Shown: one piece after another, positions 37,141 to 48,180 of the stretch | How positions within the stretch are numbered: position 1 is the first letter of the stretch | How the letters are laid out: every line of letters begins with the position of its first letter | Assembly (NCBI GenBank): GCA_028583605.1 | Contig: CM053326.1 | Coordinates: 15,416,587 to 15,480,586, forward strand | Direction of reading: 5' to 3' | Length of the DNA stretch: 64,000 bases | Origin: Dastarcus helophoroides | Taxonomy: Eukaryota > Arthropoda > Insecta > Coleoptera > Bothrideridae | Notes under the pieces: model-generated | What the model saw: the letters and a program-made list of their open reading frames with translations, nothing else | Told to the model about the DNA's origin: nothing | Databases searched by the model: none | Made by a program: the position numbers and the translations under genes

Positions 37141-38350
37141 ATATTTTCACTTAAAATCTACACGACGAATTGGGAAGATCGAAATTTCGAAAAAGAGCCG
37201 AAATTTAAGATAAAATCTTTCAGAAAACATGAAGAAATGGCGAAATTTTGTAAAAGTGAAAATTGCAAAATAGACGAAATTTCCAATCGTCGATTCTTGT
37301 GAAAAAAATGGCAATTTCCATAACAAGTCCAATTTAAATAAAAAAATATTGCAACTTTAAAAAATATTTCCCTTAGAATTTTACTTTATTTAAAAATTCT
37401 CGAAATTTACAAGAAATCTTTTTCCTAAAATTCCCTAAAAATATTGTTCTTAGACTTAAAATTTCGATCCAACTCTAAAAAATAAACAAATTTTGTGAAA
37501 AAGTCGAAAATTTTCAAAAAAAAACTCAATATTAAATGGAAATGACCAGATACAGAATATACCGAATTTTGAGATAAGGTAAGTAAAAGTTAAAATTTGC
37601 AGAATGAGATGAATTTCAAACAAAAATTTGAATTTACTGGGAATTAAATTTGAAAACGAAATGAAACAAAAAAAATTTGCAAAAGTCGTTTCAGTAAACC
37701 ATATTAAAAATAAAAATCTAACCTTTTATAGAAGCTAGAAAAATATCCAACATTCAAAAAAAGTTAAAATTTTCAATGGTCTAATTTTGCGAAAAAATCG
37801 AATTTTGAAAAAAAATCGCCAATTCCAAAAACATTGCTCTCAAAATTTAAAATTAAGTAAAGACGTTGAATTTATAAGAAATCTTTTTCTCAAAATCCTC
37901 AAAAACATTTTTATTACCATTCCGATCTAATTTAGAGAGAAAATATTTTCAGAACCATAAAAAATCACATTTTGAGATTAAATTGAAAACTTATTGAAAA
38001 AGACAAATATTAAGAAAAATTGCGAAATAAACGATTTTTGAAACAAAACTCAAAAGTAGAATTTTGACAATAAGATCGAAATTTTGAAAAAGTCAAATCC
38101 TGAGAAAAAAGCAAATTTTAGGAAAAAGGCTATTTTAAAAGAAAAAGTAAAAATGTTGAGGAAAAGGCTGCAGAAAATATTAAATATCGGATATTGAGGT
38201 AAAATTCAAAATTTTATGAAAAAGAAGCCAGTCGAAACTTCCAAAACACAAAATTTTGAGAAAGCTTCGAAATGGACAAAAACATCAAAATGTTCCAGAG
38301 AAAGTCAAATTTTGATAAAAAGTCAAAATTTTAAAATAATTTTAATAAAA
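37141..38350 (-). repeat. TTTCGA-rich repeat block, A-polarity
   Basis: Degenerate GTCGAAATTT and AAAATTTTGAG strings throughout; no gene. Confidence 0.6.
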
Positions 38351-38568
38351 AAAACTTTTTATATTAACACTTTTTTTTAAACGGACCAAAAAGCATATAT
38401 TAATTTCTTACATTTCCATACAGATTTATAATCCCATACACATTCCTAACTCCATACAGATGGTCCTCAAAAATGGTGATTATGAGTTCTTAATAGCTAT
38501 GAAAATACTAATTACCAATTAAATGTTCTGTAATTAAACAATTAAACCTGCTTAAAATTGAAAATATG

Positions 38569-38633
38569 TACAACCGCAAGCATAGACTAGTTTCGACCTT
38601 CCTTGGCCTCATCAGTATGATACGGTGGTTGTA
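38569..38633 (-). ncRNA. Hammerhead ribozyme motif, type I, very short stem III
   Basis: On the minus strand all conserved core pieces are in order. Outer stem I UACAACC (38633-38627) pairs with GGUUGUA (38575-38569); inner stem I CAUA (38619-38616) pairs with UAUG (38584-38581). Between them is an internal loop of 7 and 5 bases. The core CUGAUGA is at 38615-38609. Stem II is GGCC with GGUC and a 6-base loop, followed by GAAA (38594-38591). Stem III is only the A-U and C-G pairs closed by a 2-base loop. GUC follows (38587-38585), so self-cleavage would fall between 38585 and 38584. Hammerheads of this minimal type are known from retroelements, including Penelope-like elements and retrozymes, across animals. 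Activity is inferred from fold and sequence only. Confidence 0.75.
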
Positions 38634-38772
38634 TACACTTCCAACTTAAAGCCGTTAGTCAGTCGTATAAGTATCCAAGAGAGTAAACCCCCTTGGGTAA
38701 CTTGTAACTGACTTTTAACTGTTTATTACGCAAACATTTTCGCTACATGCTAATTGAAGCATTCTTCTCTGT

Positions 38773-39103
38773 TGAGATAATAAGCCTTGTATATACAAAT
38801 ATAAACAAGTTTATTACGATGCAATTGAAATATAATTTCATTAGAATCTAATGAAAACTAGATTGCAACTGCAAAGTTCACGTAGATGAGGCAAAGCTTG
38901 TCGAACTAGATGAAAGTAATGTCACGCCGAGGACGTTTGTATCTATGGATGTTGCGATGCAACCCGTGATACAAGCTTTGCCTCATCTACGTGAACTTTG
39001 CAATTGCAATCTAGTTTACATTAGATTCAAATGAAATTAGATTTCAATTGCATCGTAATAAACTTGTATATGTATATTCGTATATACAAGGCTTATTATC
39101 TCA
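38773..39103. mobile_element. 331-bp MITE with about 130-bp TIRs
   Basis: Left TGAGATAATAAGCCTTGTAT and its inverted match on the right begin arms that stay about 90 percent alike up to GATGAGGCAAAGCTTGT. The roughly 65-base loop is GC-richer (GTCACGCCGAGGACG). No coding sequence. It begins 140 bases from the hammerhead motif but shares no sequence with it. Confidence 0.85.
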
Positions 39104-39199
39104 GATGAAAATACTACGTTAGATTTAAAACAAAAAGCGTGGGACGCAACAGTAAAACTGTTAAGCGAACTATTCATGCATCAATTATTATTTATTGTA

Positions 39200-39562
39200 T
39201 GCAAGCGTCTCACCATACCCTATTCTAACTACGTCTATGGATAGCTAGGATATATTTCTCAAAATTACGTATAGAAGGTAATAAAACAAAACGGTCTAAA
39301 ATACCATTTAAAAAAATAGGTAACAGAAATAAAACTTTATGTAATCACTTATCCAAAGCTACAAACAGTTTAGGCAATTTCATGGTTTGTTAAATTGAAA
39401 GAGTTCGATTTGTTTTGTTTTGCATATGAACTCGATAACATGACAAACATTATTTTATTTCTACTAGCTGCTCAGGCAAAACAAAAACTAAGAAAAACAG
39501 AGGGCCCCACAAAAAAAAATCCAATCGGACCCCGCACTTATTGGACCGGGCCTGGGAAAACA
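39200..39562 (+). repeat. Dispersed repeat C, copy 1 (hAT-like end)
   Basis: Collinear with the reverse complement of 51946-52285 over about 340 bases (shared: AAAACAAAACGGTCTAAAA, ATTTGTTTTGTTTT, ACAAACATTATTTTATTTCT). The right edge reads CCCCGCACTTATTGGACCGG then GCCTGG. Reverse-complemented this is CCAGGCCCGG, the kind of CAGG-GGCCC terminus seen on hAT elements. The plus frame at 39395-39577 is part of the repeat. Confidence 0.7.
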
Positions 39563-39619
39563 CAGACACCGAAATGATTGCACAAGTTGCATTTTACTAA
39601 TTCGCGTATTTAATAGGGT

Positions 39620-41771
39620 TAGGGATATATTTTGGATCTGGATACAGATACGAATATATTGTGAGTATTACATCGGCTTCGGTTACGGATAAGGATGTGA
39701 AATTTTTGTGTCAAAAATCGATTCTTAAAATATTAAATCTCTTCACAAACTTTTTAGCTACATCTAAAATCTTTCCTACAATTTCGTCTTTAAAATTGAA
39801 ATTAGCATATTTTTTTTCAGAAAATTTGTCTCTGATCTTGAAATTTAAAATTTCAATTTTTCTATAGAAAATTAAGGTTTAGAAATTAAATTTTTTAAAA
39901 ATTCTTTATTTTTACGCTTAAAATATACATTTAAACTAAAAATTTTGAATTTTTGCTAAAAATATTAGTGGAAGTTACATTTCAAATGCAAAAGCACCGA
40001 TTTGAATTTGTATATTTTATGATATTTTTTATTTTGAATCTTAAAATAAAATCTCAAAAGAATATCCAAATTTCAAGAAAAAAATTAACATTCTTGGCAA
40101 AAGTCTAAATTTTGAGGAGAAACTAATTAAATTTATGATAAACAATTTTTCGAAATTAATCTCACAATTTCAAGTCTTGGAAATCTTGAGTTTTCAAGGT
40201 AATAGTCGAAAATTCTAAACTTAAACTTATACTCCGAATCCTAGCTCAAAATTTCGAGAAAAATTTTTCGAATTAAGGAAAAAAGTCAACAAGACAACAA
40301 GGGTTATACTTGCTAGAGAAAGAATAAGTTTTATTTGAAGTCAAAATTTTAGAGAAAAAAAAGTACCTTTAAATTTAAATTTGAAACTTCAAAAGAAAAA
40401 AAGTTAAAATATCGAAAGAAGGTAAATACACTAACCCATACTTTCCGAAAAATTTTACCTTTTTTATAGAGATTTTGAAGTTTTCACTAAAATTTCCAAA
40501 AAAAATCGAATATGGAGGTTTAAGATCAGTGTTTCTAAATTAAGGTATAAATTTTGAAAATTCTTCAGTAAAATTTTAAAGTTCTTTTTTCGAAATTTTG
40601 ACTGTTTTATCAAAATCTCAATTTAAAACTTTTCATTTTATATTTTTTGGTCTTTTTCATTTTCATTATTTTTTTAATTTGATCTTTTTAATCCAAAGTT
40701 CAAGAAATCAAAGTCAAAACAGCAAAAACAAATTTTGTTAGAAAAAGCGAATCAAAATCAAAATTTTGGAAGAAAAGTCTCTCAAATTTATAATTTTAGG
40801 CACCAAATTTCGTATATTCTAGAACTTTTTAACTCTTGGGTATATAATTTAAGACTTTTATGAAAATTCCGAGTTTAAATTTAAATTTAATATTTCTGCG
40901 ACCCAGTTTAAAAATAATTAATGCAGAAATGTTAAATAAATTTAATAATGATAATGTTTTTGATCAATAAGAGTTTGCAATAAGGAGTAATTTAAATTTG
41001 AAATTTCTAAAGCCGAAATTCCGGTCCAGTTTTTTATAAAGTTCAGGTTTTTCTTGAAATTTGAACTCAAAATTCAGGGTTTTACCTTGAATTTTTCAAC
41101 TTATATTTTCTTTAAATTTTAGCCCAGAGTAGTTACATGTTTTAATATTAAAAAAAGGACATAACATTTTCTAAATTATGTTCGAAAATCAATTTTTAAT
41201 TCGAAAAAATTTTGAAAAATCAAAAAAATGAGTCACTTGGAACTGAACCGAAAAGCGGAAAAACCGTTATTTTTCCCGGAACGAAAACCGGAACTAAACC
41301 GATATAAATTTGTTGCTGCAACGGAAGCCGTAACGAAAAAAAATAACGGTTTAAAGCCCTGATTTTAACTGTCAGGAAATTTCAAAATGTTTCTTAAAAT
41401 TTATTTTATTTTCGAAGTTTCGACTAAATGTCTAATATTTCTAGAAATTTCTACCTAAAATTAAGCTTTCTATGCAAAATTTGACTTTTTCTAAAATTGG
41501 TTTCAAATTGTCATAAGTCTTATAATAAAATTTCTAAACGAATATTTTACGAAATTTAACAAAAATATTTCTAGTAAATTTCGAGGGAAATGAAAATAAA
41601 ACTTGTAAGAGAAATGTTTTTAGAAACTGAGTTTTTTCTTCAAATTCGATTTATTCTAGAACTTGCGACTTTTCTAACAAAATTCATTAAGTGCCGGTGA
41701 AAAAGCCAGTGGAAAAGAATATTCGCATTTGCATTCGCAAATTGAGAGAACCAATATTTGTTACATCCCTA
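39620..41771. mobile_element. hAT-like shell (TAGGGAT ends) filled with TTTCGA repeat
   Basis: The left end reads TAGGGATATATTTTGGAT and the right end, reverse-complemented, reads TAGGGATGTAACAAATATTG. TAGGGATG-type termini are typical of some hAT families. Inside is mixed-polarity TTTCGA repeat. Near 41230-41362 there is a second terminus: reverse-complemented CAGGGCTTTAAACCGTTATT followed by GAACCGAAA-rich sequence, again hAT-like, so at least two elements are superposed. No 8-bp target duplication is visible for the outer pair. No transposase was recognised. Confidence 0.4.
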
Positions 41772-42387
41772 ATGTATAACGATATGTTCTTTAATTTATA
41801 GTTAGCGAAAGAAATATAACAAATCCTTTAATGTGTAGTAGGGAATATATTTAAAGTGTGATATTTATTTTAATAAAAGCTAATAATTATAATCCTCTAT
41901 TATCCTGAAATAATCATTAGAACATTATACACTAAAGAAAAGTCGATGGCTTAATGAGTTATTAATCGTATCAAGAAAGAAATGATGCCTTAGCTTTTTC
42001 ATTCTGCAGGCACAATAACAATAACCAAATCTGAATTTTAATGAAAGTTGTAATGTCTAATGTGTTTCTTGGAATTATCTAATTTCAGTGACATCTAATC
42101 AAAATTTATTTATCTGCCCATTAGAACATTAGTACCTATTCAATAATAGAAATGCAAATGATATAAATCTGTAGGCGGTAATTGCACTTAACTTTTATTC
42201 TTATATTAGTTGCCTGATAAATTAATAATCAATTATATAATTGGCTAACAGAGGAGTGTTGTCAAACATTAATTATCTCATGCAGGGAGTTCTGTTCATG
42301 GATTAAATAAAGTTGGTTAGATATAAGGATAGAAACAATATAATAATAAATTGCGCTGGATAAATTTTGGTAGTTATTTCAAATCAG
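41772..42387. other. TAAT/ATTA-rich non-repetitive stretch
   Basis: Unlike the neighbouring blocks this segment shows no repeat structure. It is dense in TAAT/ATTA cores, the binding core of homeodomain proteins. It lies about 9 kb upstream of the candidate first exon of the giant-like gene. It could be a regulatory region, but AT-richness alone would give many such cores. Confidence 0.25.
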
Positions 42388-43082
42388 GTAAATTGCGGCG
42401 AGACTAGCCCCTGGTAGGGGGCTAATGACACAGAGATTTACTAATTATAAGAAGGAGAATAATCCATTACAATGTTCCAACATTTCCAAGGAGGAACATT
42501 TATTATTCCTCGAAAACAAATTTCGATCCTGACAAGATGCTTGGAAGATGTTCACAATAGATTAGAATACCAAAACGAAAAATTTTTACTAATTAACGAT
42601 TTAAAGCCGCATGTAATAGTTTTTTTCTTTTCTGATTAATTTAATTTTTTTGTCTAATTTTAATACTATTTTCATGGATGGAACCTTTCCACATTGCACA
42701 ACATTTTTCCATTCATGCTTTTTAAAATGGACATTATATCCACATTGTTTTCTGCCTATTAAAAGACAAAACATTTCAGTCATGCAACAATTGCATTCAA
42801 GGAATTGTAGAGAAATGCCAAGGAGAAAATTTGAATTTTAAACCATCGAAAATAATGATAGATTTTGAAAAATCAATTTGCATGGTAATCACACACATAT
42901 GACCTACAATTACAATATATTGCTGTACTGTAACCGAAAAATAAAATATTTCTCTACCATTCGTTTTATTATTGTTTTTTGTCTAGAAATTCGGTAGGAG
43001 GCAATCTACATACCCTTTTTAGAATACCTAACATAGACCCGCCGCAATTTATATAGATGGAGAAATCTCCGCCGCAATTTAC
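42388..43082 (+). mobile_element. Mutator-like (MULE) element relic with short TIRs
   Basis: The left end reads GTAAATTGCGGCGAGA and the right end, reverse-complemented, reads GTAAATTGCGGCGGAGA. A second inverted copy of the inner part sits near 43039. Just inside the left end is a hairpin, TAGCCCC / GGGGCTA (42405-42423). Between the ends is a decayed MULE transposase on the plus strand. At about 0.7 kb it is much shorter than a complete MULE, so it is an internally deleted copy. Confidence 0.65.
42532..42913 (+). pseudogene. MULE transposase fragment
   Basis: The plus strand reads TRCLEDVHNRLEYQNEKFLL, then INDLKPHVIVFF, stops, then FMDGTFPHCTTFFHSCFL. In the next frame it gives NGHYIHIVFCLLKDKTFQSC, then ENLNFKPSKIMIDFEKSICM. 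DGTF with the first catalytic Asp, GHYxPLVFCLLxDK, and MxDFE with the second catalytic Asp are hallmark motifs of the MULE domain in insect FLYWCH/MULE proteins. Stops and a frame shift between the two Asp motifs show it is inactive. The third catalytic acidic residue is outside what remains. Confidence 0.7.
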
Positions 43083-43482
43083 AATCGCTGAAAAAATATA
43101 CAATTTTTTGTGGAAAATTTTCTCAAAATTTCATCTGTGTTTTTTGAAATCCTAAACCAATTAGGTAAAACATTTAGGGATACGTAAACTCGGAGACAAA
43201 AGTGGATGCACTCATAGAGAGAGATAAAAATAATAGGAAAGGGTACATGATATAACATGGAGAGGGTAGTACTTAACAATCCTTAGTAAATTGGAAAATA
43301 TGAAGACTGTACCAGCAATGTTTTTTGCTTATTTCGAAAAAGCCGTTTTGCAGTAAGAGCAACAATTTTTCCATTAAGCTGAAATCAACGTGTGTAAGTT
43401 TCATTTAAAACAGGCATTGCCAAGGCATGAAAAATGTAACAAGAGCCGACTAATCCTTGGTTATCTTCAAAAATTGACATAC
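43083..43482. other. Unassigned DNA
   Basis: No gene or family recognised; the 66-codon minus frame at 43079-43279 has no motif. Confidence 0.3.
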
Positions 43483-43632
43483 AAATCTTGTCCCCTGAAA
43501 CTAAAAGGTAAAAACCCGACAACACGTGTTTCGATGACCAAGATATTATTTTCAGAGTATCTCTCTAAAGATGACAGCTTTAGAGCAAGTGTTGTGTTTT
43601 TTCATTTTTCTTGGTTTCAGGGAACAATATTC
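43483..43632. repeat. 150-bp inverted-repeat element (family of 24.86-kb hairpin)
   Basis: Left CTTGTCCCCTGAAACTAAAA and reverse-complemented right ATTGTTCCCTGAAACCAAGA start arms that also share ACAACAC. The interior has GACAACACGTGTTTCG. The start TACAAATCTTGTCNCCTGAAAC recurs in the 24864-24916 hairpin. Confidence 0.55.
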
Positions 43633-44659
43633 ATATATCGATTTTTTTAACATTACAAAAAAATTGGTGATCAAATAGAAAGTGGTTAGTGCTCATATTT
43701 AGTTTATAAGTGAATGACTGATTTGCAGAAAAGCTGTTGTCCATAAAGCTAGCAAATCAAAAACTTGTATGATTAGGTGCCAGAGACTTATGTATAGGAA
43801 TAGGTAGGCCCTTCTGGACTTATGTTTCTTCTTTCGGATTTATTTAGAACGACAAGCGTTTTTAAAGCTTATCATTTGGACTTTAATTCGCATTTTTATC
43901 ATCACCATTCGTATATTTCGAATTTCATTGAAGTTTTAAAAACTTTTCTAATAAGTTAAAATTCTTAATGCAAATTTAAATATTTAGAGAACGAAGTCTT
44001 ATGCTCGTCAGACTGGTCACTGTTGTATACCTATTACACTTCCAAATTAAACTTGCATAAACTGAAAAATTTAAGAAATACCTAAATAGTTGTTTCTTAC
44101 CTGACAAAATTGATTTTTGCTAATCCGCTTATCTCATAATTTATCAACGTCTACAAGAGTATACATCACATCTTGGTTTAGAAATTTGCATATAATCTTT
44201 TCTGAATTTTTCTGCCTGAGTCCGTTCGTCTACGAGTTAATTTCTACCTTCAACATAGCACCAAGTGTTTTAAAAAGATTAAGAAAACATTTGGATAAGT
44301 TCCAAAAATCACAAAGACAGCAGCCTAAATTCTAACTTTTAATTTAATATTTTAATTTTTTGAAGTATCATTTTAGTGTTTTTTGCACCCAATTAAACAG
44401 TAAAGTATGCCTAAATTTTTTAAAAAAGAAACCCTACATTGATAGCTCAATGGATCTGCAAGTAATACGCAATAGACCTTATGCAAAGAATTTATTAAAC
44501 GAAGCTTAAACTGGAAATCAATAAGGGCCAATTCCACGACTGGATAGATTATTCACTTTGGCACTATTAAATTTTTTCGCTTTCGCTAATTTAAAATCTC
44601 TGATTTGCGCATATTCGAGGAATGCCTTAAAATAATTGCCATGCGATTCTCCGAGCAAT
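43633..44659. other. Unassigned DNA
   Basis: Ordinary AT-rich sequence. The 72-codon plus frame at 44117-44335 has mixed composition but no domain that I recognise. Confidence 0.3.
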
Positions 44660-45767
44660 GTTTACATCAGGGGCGGATTAAGCTTGCTCGGGGTCCTGTG
44701 CAACTCACTTGTGGAAACCCCTATGAAAATGTGACAAAAACTTGTCAAATCTCTAAAATACTTTTAACCACTAAAAAAAGGGGATTCTATCGACTTTATC
44801 CGCTCCTAAAATTTGGAATTAGAAGAACATTTTGTTAAAATTCTAATTTTATTCGAGATTAGCACCACCTATAATAATTTTTTCAATCTTAACACTTACG
44901 TTAATATTTCGTGATTGAAGTCAGAATTTTAATAATTAACTTTAAAATGTTAGTATTAAATTCGAATAATCAACTTTAAATTTCAAATGTTGAGAAAAAG
45001 ATGGAAATTTTGGTTTGTTTTAAAGGTTAAAAGTGAAGTTGAAGAGAAACTCAACATTTTAAAAATATTGGAAATTGTATACAACTTCTGATTGCTTTCA
45101 GAAATACTCAGTACTAATTTCTATTTTTTTTAATTTCAACTTTAAAATTAAGGGTTGGGGATAAAGGCGAAATTCCAAGAAATAATTTTTGAAATTATTA
45201 AAATTTTCGATAATATTTAAAAATTTTGAGATTTAAATCTGACTAGATCCCTGTGGCTTACGATTAAGTCCATAAAAGGTTTTACCACTTTTAGATTCCA
45301 ATCGATTTGAATCTTAATGCAGAGGATGAACGGTGCCTCTTTTGCTAATCATTTAAGATTAGTGTGCTTGAAAATGCCAGTTCTGCTGACGAAATACGTT
45401 TCGCGTAATTATTTGTTTAATTGCCGAAGTGGTAAAGGGATAAAACTTTCTATGGAATTAAATCTGAGTTGCGATATTATAAAGTCTACAGTTGGGAAAA
45501 AGTGTCAAAATATTTAAAATTAAATTTTGCTTCGAAAAAAAGTCAAAAAAGTAAATTTTTATTTTTTTTTAGAGCCTTAGAAAAAAACTTATATTTTCTC
45601 AAAATTTAAATTTGAAAATGTCAACTTTAAACTTAATTTTTGTTAAGTTCAGTTTAAAATTTTGTTCTCATTTTCGTTACTTTTTTGGTTTTGAATTATT
45701 TACTAACTATTACGCCACAAATTGATGCTTAATACATATTAACACTTTTAGACAAACACAGATACCT

Positions 45768-45841
45768 AAGCCGGAAAGGAAATCGAATCTACCACCCTGA
45801 TGGCAAGCAGTCAATTCTCAACCGACTACATCACCGGTCCG
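45768..45841 (-). repeat. tRNA-like head of a SINE
   Basis: On the minus strand GGTGATGTAGTCGGTTGAGA fits a Pol III A box, and about 35 bases further GGTAGATTCGATTTCC fits a B box (consensus GGTTCGANTCC). In between is ATTGACTGCTTGCCATCA. The spacing matches a tRNA-derived SINE promoter. A clean cloverleaf acceptor stem is not evident, so it is not called a tRNA gene. Tail and target duplication could not be defined. Confidence 0.45.
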
Positions 45842-46228
45842 ATTTACTTTTAAATTTAAAATGTGAATTATCATTGACATTTTAAATAAAAACGTTTGCA
45901 AAAAAGTTGGAGAAAAATTCCTGACCTTGCAAAAAACCTCATGTTTAGAGTTAAAATTTTGACTTTAAGGTCGGAATGTAGAGATTGAGTCAACCATTTT
46001 TGAAATCGTGTACTCTTTTTCGAAAGTTTGAGTTTAAAGTGAGAATTTGGAAATTATCTCGAAAATAAACTTCGAAATATCTAAATAAAATATTGCTCTA
46101 AATGTCTATATTTTAATTTCTAAATTAGAGTCAAAATTTCTAATTCAAGGCTAAAATAAAAAAGGAAATTAAAGAGAAAGTTTCAAATTTAGATAATAAA
46201 GGCTTCCGCGGCCAGATTCAGTACAGGA

Positions 46229-46440
46229 TATACTTCTTCCGGGATTGGACCATGTCAAAGAACTACTAAAAGTGTTCGACGTTTTGCCTACCATCGTAGG
46301 GGTGTTCTTCAGGAACAAGGAAGAGTTTCGCCTCTGGTATGGTGGACATACTGAGTTACCGTGCCCTGATGTTTTGAAATTGGCCCCTTTTTTCATTTTT
46401 CATTTTTGTATATTTCCTTATATTTTATTTCCTTGTTCCT
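46229..46440. repeat. Inverted-repeat element D, copy 2 (truncated)
   Basis: Matches the left arm and interior of 36384-36809 (CAGGATATACTTCTTCCGGG, GTGTTCGACGTTTTGCC, GCCTCTGGTATGGTGGACAT, TGATGTTTTGAAATTGGCC). It lacks the right arm. The short frames on both strands here are not genes. Confidence 0.7.
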
Positions 46441-47186
46441 TGTTTTTCGAAATTTCGAGCTTAAAGGTAGTATTATAAGATTAAAGTCAAAGTGTTAAAA
46501 ATCATTTAGAAATAAATAAACAATCTCGACTGTTTCTCGAAATTTCGATTTTGAACTTAAAATTTATATAAGAGGTTTCCGAATTTCCAAGTTTACAAAT
46601 TTCAACTTTAAATAAAACCACTTGAAATTTGTAAAAATTAAATTTGCTTTAGCTCGAATTCGACGTTTTGCCCTAAACAAAAGTTTAAATTTCAAGACCA
46701 AAATCGAAATTTTAATAAAATGTTTATAAACAAATTGTAAATTTTCATTTTGACCTTAAAAACATTGTAATTTTTTTGCAAGTTTAAAATAAAACAAAAA
46801 CAAATAATATTTCAAGTTTATATTATTTCTAGAAATTCTAATTAATATAAAAAATTGCTAAATTGCCCATCTTAGTCAAAACATTTTAACTTTGAACTGG
46901 AATATTCCCACTTTTTTCTCAAAATATCCTACGAAACTGAAAATTTTCTATAAAAAGTGGAGTAGCCTAAAATCGAAATTTTCAGAAAAATGCAAGTCTT
47001 CTTGAAAGAATTAACTTACAAAAAAGAACCTTTTGCCATATAATACTATCTTAAAGCAGCTCGTCGTGTCCAAAACATTTTCAATCACAAAAAAAGGTTA
47101 TTCCCTTGGGTGGGGACCCATAGATGGTGGGGTTCAATGTGCAATTGCACATGTTGCACACCGTTAAATCCGGCCCTGCTTTACAC

Positions 47187-48180
47187 AGTTGCTTATTAAA
47201 TTTGATATCTTACAAAGTATTAAAAAAAAGACCGGATTCTAAGGAGATAGGTTGCGGATTCCATATTGAATGAAGCTATTTTTGCTCATTTACGTTAAAT
47301 AACACGTAACGCCTTTCATGCGTTCTAAACAAATTATTGCTATTAATTAAGAGTAGTTAACTTAATCTGATTTTTTCAACTTTCTATGAATTTTCATAAA
47401 TTTGAATAGTAGCTGTGATTATTTAGTAATTATTATGAAATTGCGTTTGCAACAAGTTGCATATTTGGTTAATAGCAATTTAATGCAACAACAAGAATGG
47501 ACAACGTCTACACATCAATAAATATAACAACAAATAAATCCAAATATTGTTCTTAAGATTCCATTCATTTCAATTGGAATAAGTCAACTAAGCTTTAATT
47601 TTAAGAAAATTTTTGTATTTATACCGCTCAATCAATAAAAAGTATCCAAATAATATTTTACGCCATAATATGACAATAGGTTTTTATATACAATTATGAT
47701 AGTTGTATAGTATTAGTTCACTCCTTATTTTGGACATTTGCAAATTTTTTCGCCTTAGCATTTGTAATTAGTTCATATTGTGGAAAAACTCTCAAAGAAT
47801 GTATTTTTTTTTAATGGAACAGCCTGCATATTATCATCAATTCTGATAAAATTATTCCACAAGGTGTCCTACAACAGTGTCCACGTAAAAATAATGTTTC
47901 GCTTTACACGGTATGGAACAAAAAACTCATAACTAATTTTTTCCTCGGTAAAAAAAGTTAAAAATCACTTACATAACATTTTGGATCTAATTATCGTATC
48001 TGTCGTAGTATAATTTTATTCTGAGCTGCAAAATACCATTATGTTCAAGAACTATCTTCAGTGATCGTTTCAAACGCATCTCTAATATGATCGCTACTGC
48101 TGTTATTTTGGTTCAGTAAGGTAATTAAACAATAAAATCTTATTTAATTAAGATCTGGTGAATTATACGAAGAGTAAAAT
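47187..48180. other. Non-repetitive AT-rich DNA
   Basis: No gene recognised. Near 47806-47880 there are AATGGAACAGCCTGCATATT and ACAAGGTGTCC, degraded versions of the TGGAACACCTTGTA ends used by the palindromic families; a matching AATGGAACATCCTGCCTATT lies near 58545. Confidence 0.35.

Larger units (their letters stand above)
44668..47178. mobile_element. hAT-like element, 2.5 kb, filled with TTTCGA repeat
   Basis: The left end reads CAGGGGCGGATTAAGCTTG and the right end, reverse-complemented, reads CAGGGCCGGATTTAACGG; both continue into GTGCAAC plus ACCCC-type strings. Outside are GTTTACAT (44660-44667) and CTTTACAC (47179-47186), which agree at six of eight positions, as an aged 8-bp hAT target duplication would. 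The interior is mostly degenerate TTTCGA-type repeat, with a tRNA-like SINE head (45768-45841) and a copy of repeat D (46229-46440). No transposase is recognisable, so it is non-autonomous. Confidence 0.6.

Noticed and set aside
45768..45841. Functional tRNA gene
   Set aside because: A and B boxes are present but a seven-pair acceptor stem and a clean anticodon arm are not; better read as a SINE head.
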